DNA of 64,000 bases from NCBI RefSeq assembly GCF_001705515.1, contig NZ_MDJS01000001.1, positions 2,108,001 through 2,172,000 of the forward strand, written 5' to 3'. This DNA is from Mucilaginibacter sp. PPCGB 2223 (GTDB lineage Bacteria > Bacteroidota > Bacteroidia > Sphingobacteriales > Sphingobacteriaceae). Position numbers and translations under genes: made by a program. Under the pieces are notes generated by a model. The model ran no database searches. It saw nothing but the letters and a program-made list of their open reading frames with translations, and was not told where the DNA came from. Positions 52,235-61,826 of this stretch are shown here, piece after piece. Numbering within the stretch: position 1 is the first letter of the stretch; every line of letters starts with the position of its first letter.

Positions 52235-53470
52235 ATGAAGATTAACGCTAAACGACTGGCTCTGCATTTTGCAGAAATGAGCCAGATTGGCAAAATAGGA
52301 GAAACCGGTACCTGCCGCCCCGCCCACAGCCCCGACGAAAAACAGGCTTTTGAACTGGCATCAAGCTGGATGCACGCTGCAGGCATGCAAACCCGCATAG
52401 ATAATTTTGGTAACCTCATCGGCACGCTCAAAGGCAGTAAACCCGAATTGCCCGTACTCATGATGGGTTCGCACCTCGACTCGCAGCCCTATGGCGGCCG
52501 GTTCGACGGCGTAGCCGGTGTACTTTGCGCGATAGAAGCCATCACCACATTAACCGAAAACGGCATCAAACCCAAACGCACCATCGAAATCATCAGCTTT
52601 GCCGACGAGGAAGGTTGGCGCTTTAAAAAAGGACTGTTCGGCTCACGGGGTATTTTAGGCAAGCTTGAAGAAGGCGAACTGCAGCGCACCGATGCTAATG
52701 GCATCACACGCGAAAAAGCTTTGATCAATTTTGGCTGCGATATCGGCAAATTTAAAGAGTCGGAATACAAAGCAGGAAGCATTTTTGCTTTCCTGGAGTT
52801 GCACATCGAACAAGGGCCCATCCTCGACAGGGCCAATAAACCGATCGGTATTGTAAGCGGCATTTCGGGCCCGCTATGGCTGACGGTTAAGATGAAAGGC
52901 ATGGCCGGCCATACCGGCTCGGTACCTATGCACATGCGGCAGGATGCACTTTTGGGAGCTGCCGAGGTGATCGTTGGCCTCAACAAAATTGTAACTCAGG
53001 TTCCCGGTGCACCAACCGTAGGTACTGTAGCTACCATAGATGTATTCCCGGCATCGCGTAATATCATTGCCGAAGAAGTAGTGTTTACACTCGATCTGCG
53101 CGATATCGACCTCGACCGCCGCAACCGTTACGAGCAGCAGGTACGCGAACTGATTGATGCATCCGCCAAAGCACATCAACTCACTTATAAGGTTTCGGTG
53201 GATACCAACAGCGAACCGCGTTATTGCGCCGGCTGGATCAAAGATATCATCGGTGAAGAATGTAAAACTTTAGGCCTGGATGCTCCCGAACTGATGAGCG
53301 GACCTTTCCATGATGCCCTGGCTTTATCCTACGCCTGCGATTACGGTATGATCTTTATCCGTTGTAAGGACGGCATAAGTCATAACCCTCTCGAGTATTC
53401 GAGTGATGAGGACCTGGCACTCGGTACAGAAATTCTATATGGAACAATTTTGAAGGTATTGCAGAAGTAA
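52235..53470 (+). CDS. M20-family amidohydrolase (allantoate amidohydrolase / N-carbamoyl hydrolase type)
   Basis: 411 residues. Metal ligands His80 and Asp91 in MGSHLDSQPYGGRFDG, Glu125/Glu126 in SFADEEGWRFKKG, His190 in LELHIEQGP, and a dimerisation domain inserted near 215-330. The LEQGP and GRFDGVAGV patterns are those of the allantoate amidohydrolase, beta-ureidopropionase and L-carbamoylase group. No signal peptide. Given xanthine dehydrogenase and urease genes within 10 kb, allantoate breakdown is a reasonable guess; the exact substrate is not visible in the sequence. It converges on the fucosidase gene. Confidence 0.85.
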   Translation: MKINAKRLALHFAEMSQIGKIGETGTCRPAHSPDEKQAFELASSWMHAAGMQTRIDNFGNLIGTLKGSKPELPVLMMGSHLDSQPYGGRFDGVAGVLCAIEAITTLTENGIKPKRTIEIISFADEEGWRFKKGLFGSRGILGKLEEGELQRTDANGITREKALINFGCDIGKFKESEYKAGSIFAFLELHIEQGPILDRANKPIGIVSGISGPLWLTVKMKGMAGHTGSVPMHMRQDALLGAAEVIVGLNKIVTQVPGAPTVGTVATIDVFPASRNIIAEEVVFTLDLRDIDLDRRNRYEQQVRELIDASAKAHQLTYKVSVDTNSEPRYCAGWIKDIIGEECKTLGLDAPELMSGPFHDALALSYACDYGMIFIRCKDGISHNPLEYSSDEDLALGTEILYGTILKVLQK

Positions 53471-53487
53471 TTTTAATGAATAAGTAA

Positions 53488-53507
53488 CCGATGCAAGATG
53501 GCATCGG
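53488..53507. other. Hairpin between convergent M20 and GH29 genes
   Basis: CCGATGC-aagatg-GCATCGG is a perfect 7-bp stem with 6-nt loop in the 55-nt convergent gap. There is no U-run, so it is a weak or factor-assisted terminator at best. Confidence 0.45.
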
Positions 53508-53525
53508 GATTAATGCCAATACCAT

Positions 53526-55007
53526 CTACCGGTCAGCTGATTCTTTAAATAAGCCAAAATCGCTTAGCACAATACAAGCGTCGGATGCGGTAATACGCAG
53601 CCTTACCTTAGTCGCGGTAATATCCTGCGGAAGCCGGATCAGCCTGTTGGCGCCGATAGTTGTAGCGGAGGCAATTTCCGTCCATTTCCCATCCGCGAAT
53701 GCATCCACAGCAAAAGCACTGATACGCTGACCCAGTTTAATATTTTCGCGCAGACGGATGATATTGAAAGTTTGCGGTTTGGTTAGAGCAAGCGTCAGGT
53801 CGGCAGTGGTTACCTTATCATCGGTAGCCCAGTAGCTGTACCGGTCATCATCCAGCAAACGCGCCGGCCCGTACTTAGCTGTGTTATTACCGCGGATATT
53901 GCTTGCCGAAACCTTAGCGCCCCTGGCCAGGTTTACCGCAAAAGTTTTACGCAGGATATCACCGAATGCTTTGAGCGAAGCTACATCGCGCTCGTTGATC
54001 AGCCCACGGCGGTCGGGCGCGAGGCCAAGGTCGAGATCGGCGCCCCGGCCTACGCTTTTGTAGTAGATATCCAGCAATTGCTGCGGTGTTTTTACTTTTT
54101 CATCCTGGCTGGCATGGTAAAACCATCCGGGGCGCAGCGGCACATCGCACTCGGCAGGCATCCAGTTCGGTGCGCCGTGTGTACCCTCAATACCCAGTTT
54201 ATCCAGCACATAACCATTGGCAGGGCCTTTACCTTCATCCGGGGCTTTAGGCAGATAGGTTGCCCAGCAGGTTTGGCCCGCTTCGCCATTCTCGTTGCCT
54301 ACCCAGCGCACATCAGGACCCACATCGCCGAAGATGCAGGCATTGGGCTGTAGCTTGCGTACGATGGCCCAGGTGGTATCCCAACCGTAATAGGTGGTTC
54401 GATCGATCTTACGTACCTCGCGTTTGCCACCGTAATAGCCATCGCCGCCGTTGGCGCCATCGTGCCAGGAAATGAACAGCGGGCCGTAAGTGCTGTAAAG
54501 TTCTTTGATCTGATTGCGATAGGTTTGCACATAAGCCGGTGTGCCGTAGGCGGGGTTGTTCCTGTCCCAGGGTGAGCAGTAGATGCCCATTTGCATGCCC
54601 AGTTTATTACAGGCTTCGCGGTATTCGCGCACAATATCGCCCGCACCATTTTTGTACGGGCTTTTAGTAATGTTATGCCCGGTAGTTTGCGTGGGCCACA
54701 GGCAAAAGCCGTCGTGGTGCTTGGCCACGATCACGACGCCTTTAAAACCACCGGCTTTAGCCGCACCGACGATCAGCATAGCGTTAAACTGCGTGGGATT
54801 AAATATTTGCTCATCTTCATCGCCATAGCCCCACTCCTTATCTGTATAGGTATCCACACCAAAATGGATGATGCAGTACATTTCCATCTGGTGCCAGTTG
54901 AGTTGTGCGGCACTCGGGATAGCACCGTAGGGTTTTGGCGACGTGTTTTGGCTGTAACCGGATAAAAATATTAGTGTTAGTAAACTAACTATTAGGCTTT
55001 TTTTCAT
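53526..55007 (-). CDS. GH29 alpha-L-fucosidase with C-terminal discoidin-type domain
   Basis: 493 residues, signal peptide (MKKSLIVSLLTLIFLSGYSQ). GH29 barrel: GFKGVVIVAKHHDGFCLWPT, GMQMGIYCSPWDRN, and the nucleophile Asp183 in LFISWHDGANGGDGYYGG. Residues ~355-493 look like an F5/8-type (discoidin) sugar-binding domain (GAKVSASNIRGNNTAKYGPA). It removes alpha-L-fucose from glycans. It is 3 nt downstream of the GH125 gene, with which it forms a two-gene operon. Confidence 0.9.
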   Translation of the reverse strand: MKKSLIVSLLTLIFLSGYSQNTSPKPYGAIPSAAQLNWHQMEMYCIIHFGVDTYTDKEWGYGDEDEQIFNPTQFNAMLIVGAAKAGGFKGVVIVAKHHDGFCLWPTQTTGHNITKSPYKNGAGDIVREYREACNKLGMQMGIYCSPWDRNNPAYGTPAYVQTYRNQIKELYSTYGPLFISWHDGANGGDGYYGGKREVRKIDRTTYYGWDTTWAIVRKLQPNACIFGDVGPDVRWVGNENGEAGQTCWATYLPKAPDEGKGPANGYVLDKLGIEGTHGAPNWMPAECDVPLRPGWFYHASQDEKVKTPQQLLDIYYKSVGRGADLDLGLAPDRRGLINERDVASLKAFGDILRKTFAVNLARGAKVSASNIRGNNTAKYGPARLLDDDRYSYWATDDKVTTADLTLALTKPQTFNIIRLRENIKLGQRISAFAVDAFADGKWTEIASATTIGANRLIRLPQDITATKVRLRITASDACIVLSDFGLFKESADR

Positions 55008-55010
55008 ATA

Positions 55011-56435
55011 CTAATCAATCAATAAATGAGGTTTCTCCTGGTAGGTGTTCCATAAAAATTCGCCGAAGATGGTATTGGCCCAGGCAAACCATTTTCGGGT
55101 GTACCTGGTTGGATCGTTCACGTTAAAGGCCTCGTGCATAAAGCCTGTACCAGCGTGGGTTTTCCTGAGCATATCGATGCAATATTTGATCTCGTCGTCG
55201 CTTGTACTGGTCAGGCCACGACTGATAATACTCAACGGCCAGGCCATATCAGGCATGCCTACATGTGGTCCGCTGATGCCTTCGGCAAATTTGCCTTTGC
55301 TGAAGTACGGGTTACTATCCGAGAGCACATAGCGCCGGGTATTCTGATAGACCGGGTCGTTTATGTTGACCGCGCCCAGGTACGGTAAGGCCAGCAGGCC
55401 GGGGATATTGGCATCGTCCATCAAATTATGGTTACCGAAGCCGTCGACTTCGTACGCGTAAATCTGACCGTACACGGGATGGCTGACGATCGCGTATTTC
55501 CGGAGTGCGACCTCAACTTCTATAGCAAGCGCCTGCAGTTGGGTAGCCAGGGAGGTGTCGTGTTGTAAAGTACTTACCATCTCGGCCGCCTGCCGCAGGC
55601 TCACCACCGCAAAAAAGTTTGAAGGGACGAGGAAAGGGTAGATGGTTGCATCATCGCTGGGTCGGAACATGGAGCAGATCAGCCCAACCGGTTTTACAGG
55701 AAAACCGTAGCCACCCATGGGCAGGGTATCGGTAGCGGCACTGGTGCTGCGCTGAAAATGATACGGGCCGTGGCCTGTCTTCCGCTGCTGATCGATGAAT
55801 ACTTGTAAAATATTATGGATAGCATGTTTCCATTGCTCGTCGAAAGGCTGGGTATCGCCGGTAGTTTTCCAGTAATGGTATGCCAGCCTGATGGGGTAAC
55901 AGAGCGAATCGATTTCGTATTTGCGCTCGTGCACGCCCGGCTTCATTTCGGTATGATCGCTTTTCCACTCGCTTATTTTGGTATCATCCTTGTAAAAAGC
56001 ATTAGCATAGGGGTCCTTTAAAATACAACGGGTTTGCCGGTTGATGACACCGGCTATCAACTTTTTGAGTTTATCGTCGGTTTTGGTAAAAGGCAGATAG
56101 GGCCAAACCTGGGCACTGCTGTCGCGGAGCCACATAGCGTCGATATCGCCGGTGATGACATAAGTATCGGGTTTGCCATCTGCCATCTCAAAAAATACTG
56201 TAGTATCCAGGGTATTAGGGAAACAGTTTTCGAACAGCCAGCCAAGTTCTTTATTTTTTACTCCGGCTTTAAATTTTACGATGGCATCTTCAATAATGGC
56301 GCTCCTGAAATTACGCTTACTTAAAAGCGGCCTGTTGCCGGGGTATTCACCGTCGTTAATGGCAAAAACATTATTGCTTAAAAATAACCCGGTTGCGAGC
56401 AAACTGGTATGCTGTAAAAATTGGCTTCTTTTCAT
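55011..56435 (-). CDS. GH125 exo-alpha-1,6-mannosidase
   Basis: 474 residues with the GH125 signature: FEMADGKPDTYVITGDIDAM, AMWLRDSSAQVWPYL, RTKxx-like HTEMKPGVHERKYEIDSLCY, and the C-terminal WPLSIISRGLTSTSDDEI plus GFMHEAFNVNDPTRYTRKW. The enzyme inverts and removes terminal alpha-1,6-mannose, as found in fungal mannans and N-glycans. The N-terminus (MKRSQFLQHTSLLATGLFL) looks like a Tat-type or secretory signal with a KRxxFL motif. First gene of the pair with GH29; together they suggest use of N-glycan or fungal mannoprotein. No SusCD is present beside them. Confidence 0.92.
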   Translation of the reverse strand: MKRSQFLQHTSLLATGLFLSNNVFAINDGEYPGNRPLLSKRNFRSAIIEDAIVKFKAGVKNKELGWLFENCFPNTLDTTVFFEMADGKPDTYVITGDIDAMWLRDSSAQVWPYLPFTKTDDKLKKLIAGVINRQTRCILKDPYANAFYKDDTKISEWKSDHTEMKPGVHERKYEIDSLCYPIRLAYHYWKTTGDTQPFDEQWKHAIHNILQVFIDQQRKTGHGPYHFQRSTSAATDTLPMGGYGFPVKPVGLICSMFRPSDDATIYPFLVPSNFFAVVSLRQAAEMVSTLQHDTSLATQLQALAIEVEVALRKYAIVSHPVYGQIYAYEVDGFGNHNLMDDANIPGLLALPYLGAVNINDPVYQNTRRYVLSDSNPYFSKGKFAEGISGPHVGMPDMAWPLSIISRGLTSTSDDEIKYCIDMLRKTHAGTGFMHEAFNVNDPTRYTRKWFAWANTIFGEFLWNTYQEKPHLLID

Positions 56436-56589
56436 GTCAGTTTAAACCAAGGTACATACTTCGGCACTTAATGCCAACAGTTTTATTTTGATTTGGCAAG
56501 TGACAAACTTATCGCGAAATAAATTTTCGTCACACAAAAACATTTAATTGTGATCCGGTGTTCCTCAATTACAAAATACCTCACAAACT

Positions 56590-56907
56590 ATGAAACGATT
56601 TAATGAACACGATACTGTGGTTTACACCAACGAAAAGGGCCAGATGATAGATACTTTTGTGATCTATGACACCGACCCGGACAGCGGGCTGACCCATATC
56701 AACCACATGAACCTGAAAGTTCCGGAAAGTATGCTGCAGTTACATCCATTAACTATCAAAGGTCATCACATGCCCATGCGTGATTCTTTTAGTTTTGAGA
56801 TATTTAAAAAACTGAAAGAGAAATTCCTGGTTCAGGATAAACTTACGGTTCGCCGTAAACTAAAACCCGAATCCGGCTTTGCCGGTCCGCTGGCGAAAGC
56901 ATCTTAA
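56590..56907 (+). CDS. Small hypothetical protein
   Basis: 105 residues, no signal peptide and no membrane segment. The N-terminal half reads as a small beta domain (DTVVYTNEKGQMIDTFVIYD) and the C-terminal half as a basic amphipathic helix (EIFKKLKEKFLVQDKLTVRRK). I do not recognise the family. It has its own terminator 8 nt after the stop codon and no evident operon partners. Confidence 0.75.
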   Translation: MKRFNEHDTVVYTNEKGQMIDTFVIYDTDPDSGLTHINHMNLKVPESMLQLHPLTIKGHHMPMRDSFSFEIFKKLKEKFLVQDKLTVRRKLKPESGFAGPLAKAS

Positions 56908-56915
56908 AATACATG

Positions 56916-56939
56916 GCCGCTTTGCAAGCGGCTTTTTTT
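56916..56939 (+). terminator. Rho-independent terminator after the 56590 gene
   Basis: GCCGCTT (56916-56922) with AAGCGGC (56926-56932), 7-bp stem, 3-nt loop, followed by TTTTTTTG. Confidence 0.9.
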
Positions 56940-57150
56940 GTTAGTTGTATGGGGATTCCTGCATACCAGCCGCGGATTAGTATTGTGTGTCTTATCTCAA
57001 TTAAATCTTCCACAAAAAACTGACCTATAACGTATAACAAAATATTTGTGTATCCATTTTAGTTTTTATTCATTAACTTCGGGCAACCATTGAATTGTAA
57101 CATTCGTATTACACTTCAAAAACCAATTTATTAACTTAATTACCCGACTA

Positions 57151-57885
57151 ATGAAAACTATTAGTTTAAAGCTATTTGGCTGCTTATTATTAATAACCGC
57201 AGCATTCAGTTCGTGTAAAAAAACTGACGATACGAACGCTTCATCGCAAATTTCTTTCGGCCTGACATCCGACAGCCCCCTGGCAACATTCTCTGTTCCC
57301 GGTTCAATTGCCGTCAATTCGTTAGTGACTATGGGGCCACCTTTGGGTACAGCCGGGATTACCTGGACATCCGGAATTGCAAATATCGCCCGGTTTCAAC
57401 TGGAAGCTAAAAAAGATGGTAAATCAACAGAGATCAGTACCGCGGGCGTAACCCATGTGGATTTGTTTGCACTCAATTCGGCGCTTGCCAACGTCCGGAT
57501 AGATGCAGGTACCTATACGGAGATCGAGCTTAGAGTTGTTTTTGAAAAGGTAGCAGCCGGCGATCTGCCTTTGGTTTTAAAAGGAACATATACCACCAAG
57601 GCAGGTACTAACATTCCCGTCGAGTTTGACTTTAATGATAATCTGCTTATCAAAGCAAGCGCTGAGAATCTTGTTGTAGACGGCACAAAGAATCTGGGAG
57701 CCAGCTTAACTGTGCATCTGGCTAAACTGTTAGCCACAATTACCGCCGCCGAAATAGACGCCACCACACGCACCAACAACACTATATTAATCACCAGTTC
57801 GATCAATACCAATGTTTATAATAAAATAATAGCAGCATTAACATCGTGCAGCGATTCGAAGCCCTTCGAAAAGCATGATAAATAA
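57151..57885 (+). CDS. DUF4382-like lipoprotein
   Basis: 244 residues, lipoprotein signal with AFSSC lipobox (Cys22), CKKTDD after it. The body is beta-rich: IARFQLEAKKDGKSTEISTAG, VTHVDLFALNSALANVRIDAGTYTEIEL (the DUF4382 pattern of a strand pair leading into TYTEIELRV) and a short helical end. It is probably outer-membrane anchored; no known activity. Single-gene unit with a strong terminator downstream. Confidence 0.7.
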   Translation: MKTISLKLFGCLLLITAAFSSCKKTDDTNASSQISFGLTSDSPLATFSVPGSIAVNSLVTMGPPLGTAGITWTSGIANIARFQLEAKKDGKSTEISTAGVTHVDLFALNSALANVRIDAGTYTEIELRVVFEKVAAGDLPLVLKGTYTTKAGTNIPVEFDFNDNLLIKASAENLVVDGTKNLGASLTVHLAKLLATITAAEIDATTRTNNTILITSSINTNVYNKIIAALTSCSDSKPFEKHDK

Positions 57886-57908
57886 TCTTCACATTTAAAA
57901 AAATAAAG

Positions 57909-57930
57909 AAAGCCCGAAAGGGCTTTTTTA
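57909..57930 (+). terminator. Rho-independent terminator after the 57151 gene
   Basis: AAAGCCC (57909-57915) with GGGCTTT (57920-57926), GAAA tetraloop, T-run. Confidence 0.9.
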
Positions 57931-58104
57931 TTTTACAATACTTACCTGTGCAAATGCAATTGGCTATCCAATCAACAATAGCAAATAAAAAATACAGTAT
58001 TTATCTATAAAAACTGCAAAATCTGTAGCTATCATGATCATTTTTGTTAAATTTGGCTGTGGCGCGATTTTTTATCGTTAAATTAGCAATACATAGTTTA
58101 CACA

Positions 58105-59517
58105 TTGACAAGTTTTATTTTAAATAACAAAGCCGTTAATACCAGCCTGCCGGCAGGTATGCTGCTGCTCGATTTTGTGCGCTATCAGCAAAATCTGAAG
58201 GGCACTAAAATCGGCTGCCGCGAGGGTGATTGCGGCGCCTGCACAGTACTTATCGGCGAGTTGGATAACGGGCAGGTTAAATATCGCTCGGCAACTTCGT
58301 GCCTTACACCTTTGGGCAACGTTAACAATAAGCACATTGTAACAGTAGAAGGCGTTAACATGGATGACCTGAACCCGATACAACAGGCCATGTGCGAAAC
58401 TAACGGAACCCAGTGCGGCTTTTGTACACCGGGTTTCATTGTAAGTATGGCTGGGTTTTGCTTAAGCGATAAAGAACCTACTTATAAAAACGCCATAGCA
58501 TCGGTTGATGGTAACATTTGCCGTTGTACCGGGTATAAATCCATCGAGCGGGCGCTTGAGAAGATAACCGCTTTACTTGAGGACAAACCATCTGATGCAG
58601 CAGCGTTCGTTACCGAAAAGGGAATACTACCTGCTTACTTTACCGATATCCCCGAAAAGCTTAAACTCTTATCCGAACAACCAAATGGTGCAGACTTAGC
58701 CAAACCAAACAAACTCTTTATTGGCGGCGGTACCGACCTGTATGTGCAGCAGCACGAAGCCATGGTGTATGCCGATATTGATTTTGTGGGTGCAAAACCC
58801 GAGCTTAAAGGCATTACGCAGCAAGGCGATATCTGTACGATCGGCGGCGCGACAACCGTTAGCGAGTTTGCGGCTTCGCCGATCATCAGAAAGTATTTCA
58901 GCAACATCGACCAATTTACCAAGTTGGTATCGTCGACCCCGATACGCAACATTGCCACCTTTGCAGGGAATTTTGTAAACGCCTCACCCATCGGCGATTT
59001 CTCGATCTTCTTTTTGGCGCTTAATGCAATATTGGAGCTAACCGATGGTATTACAAAACGCAACATCCCGCTAAGGCAATTTTATAAAGGATATAAACAG
59101 TTGGACAAAAAACCCGAAGAATATATCAGCAAATTCTGGTTCACCTTACCGGATGAAAAAACACTGTTCAATTTTGAAAAGGTAAGCAAGCGTACGCACC
59201 TGGATATTGCGAGTGTAAATACAGCCATCAGTTTGGTTATGGCCGGGAGTATAATTACCGATGCTTCGGTATCTGCCGGTGGTGTAGGGCCGACTCCGGC
59301 TTACCTGAGCATGGCCTCGGAATTTTTAAAGGGGCGGGTCATCAGCGAAAAGCTTATTATTAAGGCTACGCAAATAGCCCAAACCGAAGTATCGCCTATC
59401 AGCGATGCCCGGGGTACAGGACAATATAAACGCCTGTTGTTATCGCAATTGATCAAGGGGCATTTTATCAAACTCTTCCCCGATCTGGAAGTTAAACAAT
59501 TAATATCCGTGGTATGA
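58105..59517 (+). CDS. xdhA: Xanthine dehydrogenase small subunit (2Fe-2S and FAD)
   Basis: 470 residues, TTG start at 58105 giving TSFILNNKAVNTSLPAG, the normal beginning. First 2Fe-2S cluster: C38, C43, C46 (GCREGDCGACT) and C66. Second: C104, C107 (TQCGFCTPG) and C139, C141 (NICRCTGYKSIERA). An FAD-binding domain (about 185-350, LFIGGGTDLYVQQHE, FAGNFVNASPIGD) and a C-terminal CODH-type domain follow. This is the electron-transfer subunit of a bacterial two-subunit XDH that oxidises hypoxanthine and xanthine to urate. TAAATTTG at 58048-58055 matches TAnnTTTG and could be its -7 box. It overlaps xdhB (ATGA). Confidence 0.92.
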   Translation: MTSFILNNKAVNTSLPAGMLLLDFVRYQQNLKGTKIGCREGDCGACTVLIGELDNGQVKYRSATSCLTPLGNVNNKHIVTVEGVNMDDLNPIQQAMCETNGTQCGFCTPGFIVSMAGFCLSDKEPTYKNAIASVDGNICRCTGYKSIERALEKITALLEDKPSDAAAFVTEKGILPAYFTDIPEKLKLLSEQPNGADLAKPNKLFIGGGTDLYVQQHEAMVYADIDFVGAKPELKGITQQGDICTIGGATTVSEFAASPIIRKYFSNIDQFTKLVSSTPIRNIATFAGNFVNASPIGDFSIFFLALNAILELTDGITKRNIPLRQFYKGYKQLDKKPEEYISKFWFTLPDEKTLFNFEKVSKRTHLDIASVNTAISLVMAGSIITDASVSAGGVGPTPAYLSMASEFLKGRVISEKLIIKATQIAQTEVSPISDARGTGQYKRLLLSQLIKGHFIKLFPDLEVKQLISVV

Positions 59518-61826
59518 AGAATATAGATGCAAAAACCCATACGCGCGGCGAATCTATTTACCTGGATGATATCCCGCTGATACAAGGCACCTTGTTTGGC
59601 TGCGCCTTTGGCTCGCCTGTGGCGCATGGTATCATCAAAAACCTCGACCTGAGCGAAGCAGAAAAGGTGGAAGGTCTGGTAAGGATACTTACCTATCACG
59701 ATGTTACCGGCGAGAACCAGATAGGCGGCATCGTACCTGATGAGCCTTTGCTGGCCGAGCACCATGTTGATTTTTGCGGCATGCCGGTAGCTTTTGTTGT
59801 GGCCGAAACTGATGAAGCAGCCCGCCATGCCGTTAAGAAAATAAAAGTTGAGATAGACCCGCTTCCGGTAATCACTGATCCGCGGGAAGCGCATAAGCTG
59901 GGGCAACTCATTGTACCACCGCGTACGCACGTTTTAGGCGATGCCCAATCTGCCTGGCAGCAATGCGAATATATTTTTGAAGGCCAGGCCGACAGTAACG
60001 GTCAGGAACATTTATATATTGAAACACAGGGCGCTTACGCCATCCCGCAGGAGAACGGCGCGTTAAAGGTATATTCGTCGACTCAAAGTCCGCGCGCTAC
60101 GCAGCAGGCATCCTGTAAAGTAATTGGCGTGCAGATGCACCAGTTGGAGGTTGATGTGATCCGCCTGGGCGGCGGTTTTGGCGGTAAAGAAGATCAGGCC
60201 AATGCCTGGGCGGCTTTATGTGCTTTGGCCGCTCACATCCTGAAAAAACCTGTAAAATACTCGCTCGACCGGATGGAGGATATGCGAATGACCGGTAAGC
60301 GTCACCCCTACTCGTCGGATTTCAAAATTGGCCTCAATAAAAATTATAAAATACTGGCTTACGAGGTGGACTTTTATCAGAACGCAGGCGCCGCGGCTGA
60401 TCTTTCGCCGGCTGTTTTGGAACGTACTTTATTCCATTGCACCAATAGCTATTTTATACCGAATGTGAAAGCCGTAGCGTACAGTTGCCGCACGCATTTA
60501 CCGCCTAATACAGCTTTTCGGGGATTTGGTGGCCCGCAGGGTATGTTCGTTATCGAATCGGCAATAGCCAAAGCCGCGCAGGAGCTGGGTGTACAGCCAT
60601 CGGTCATCCAAAAAGTAAATCTCAATAAAACCGGCGACGAATTCCCCTACGGGCAGTTGGCCGTAAGCGAGGCCGATACCTGCTGGGATAAGGCGATGGA
60701 TATCTACAACATCGAAAGCGTTATCAAGGAGACCAATTGGTTCAACAAAACCAATAAGTTATACAAAAAAGGTATCGCCTTTATGCCGATATGCTTTGGT
60801 ATATCATTCACCAATACCATGATGAACCAGGGCCGTGCTTTGGTGCATGTATACACCGATGGCAGCGTAAGTGTGAGTACCGGCGCTATCGAAATGGGGC
60901 AGGGTGTAAATACCAAAATGCTGCAGGTGGCATCGTATGTGTTCGGCATCAGGCCGGAGTTGGTGAAGCTGCAAAGCACCAGTACCAGCCGCATAGCCAA
61001 CTCGTCGCCATCTGCGGCAAGCGCTACTGCCGATTTGAACGGTAAAGCTACTTATATGGCCTGCAAAGCCATCGCCGAAAGGATGATCAAAAACGCAGCC
61101 GAGGAAATGCATGTTGACGAGGCTGCCATCAGCTTGAAAGACGAGCAGGTTTTAGTGAACGGCGAGCCAAGCGGTATGGATTGGAAAAAGCTGGTGATGT
61201 CGGCTTTTCTAAAGCGGGTAAGTTTATCGGAACATGCGCATTATGCCACACCCGAAATTCACTACGATAAACTAAAAGAAAAAGGGCACCCGTTTGCCTA
61301 TCACGTTTACGGCACGGCCATCACACAGGTAACAGTGGATTGCCTGCGTGGAACCTACGAGATAGACGCCGTAAAAGTGGTGCACGATTTTGGCCACAGT
61401 ATGAACCCGCTGATAGACCGCGGGCAGATTGAAGGCGGTATTGTACAGGGCATCGGCTGGATGACGATGGAAGAAGTGATTTACGATAAGGAAGGCCGCC
61501 TGCGCTCGAACGCATTATCAACCTATAAAGTACCTGATATTTATTCGGTACCCAAGGTTTTGGATATTGACTTTTTGGATACAGATAAGGATAACCTGGC
61601 TATCTTCCGCTCAAAAGCCGTGGGCGAGCCTCCGCTGATGTATGGTATAGGCACCTATTTTGCTTTACGCGATGCGATCAAGGCGTTCAACCCATGGGCG
61701 CATATGCCATTTGATGCGCCCATGACGCCCGAAAAAACACTAATGGCACTTTACAGCAATCCATTACCCGCCGGACAGGAAAAAAACGATGAAACAACAA
61801 GCAGCCTGGAAGTTAATAGCCGATAG
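59514..61826 (+). CDS. xdhB: Xanthine dehydrogenase molybdenum subunit
   Basis: 770 residues. Molybdopterin-binding motifs: LGGGFGGKEDQANAWA, TAFRGFGGPQGM, MEMGQGVNTKMLQVAS (GAIEMGQGVNTK), and the catalytic Glu in KAVGEPPLMYG (about 705). Hydroxylates hypoxanthine and xanthine using water as oxygen source. It starts four nt before the xdhA stop, so it is coupled. Its 3' end overlaps the XdhC start by 38 nt, an unusually long overlap that still leaves both C- and N-termini looking normal. Confidence 0.93.
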   Translation: MKNIDAKTHTRGESIYLDDIPLIQGTLFGCAFGSPVAHGIIKNLDLSEAEKVEGLVRILTYHDVTGENQIGGIVPDEPLLAEHHVDFCGMPVAFVVAETDEAARHAVKKIKVEIDPLPVITDPREAHKLGQLIVPPRTHVLGDAQSAWQQCEYIFEGQADSNGQEHLYIETQGAYAIPQENGALKVYSSTQSPRATQQASCKVIGVQMHQLEVDVIRLGGGFGGKEDQANAWAALCALAAHILKKPVKYSLDRMEDMRMTGKRHPYSSDFKIGLNKNYKILAYEVDFYQNAGAAADLSPAVLERTLFHCTNSYFIPNVKAVAYSCRTHLPPNTAFRGFGGPQGMFVIESAIAKAAQELGVQPSVIQKVNLNKTGDEFPYGQLAVSEADTCWDKAMDIYNIESVIKETNWFNKTNKLYKKGIAFMPICFGISFTNTMMNQGRALVHVYTDGSVSVSTGAIEMGQGVNTKMLQVASYVFGIRPELVKLQSTSTSRIANSSPSAASATADLNGKATYMACKAIAERMIKNAAEEMHVDEAAISLKDEQVLVNGEPSGMDWKKLVMSAFLKRVSLSEHAHYATPEIHYDKLKEKGHPFAYHVYGTAITQVTVDCLRGTYEIDAVKVVHDFGHSMNPLIDRGQIEGGIVQGIGWMTMEEVIYDKEGRLRSNALSTYKVPDIYSVPKVLDIDFLDTDKDNLAIFRSKAVGEPPLMYGIGTYFALRDAIKAFNPWAHMPFDAPMTPEKTLMALYSNPLPAGQEKNDETTSSLEVNSR

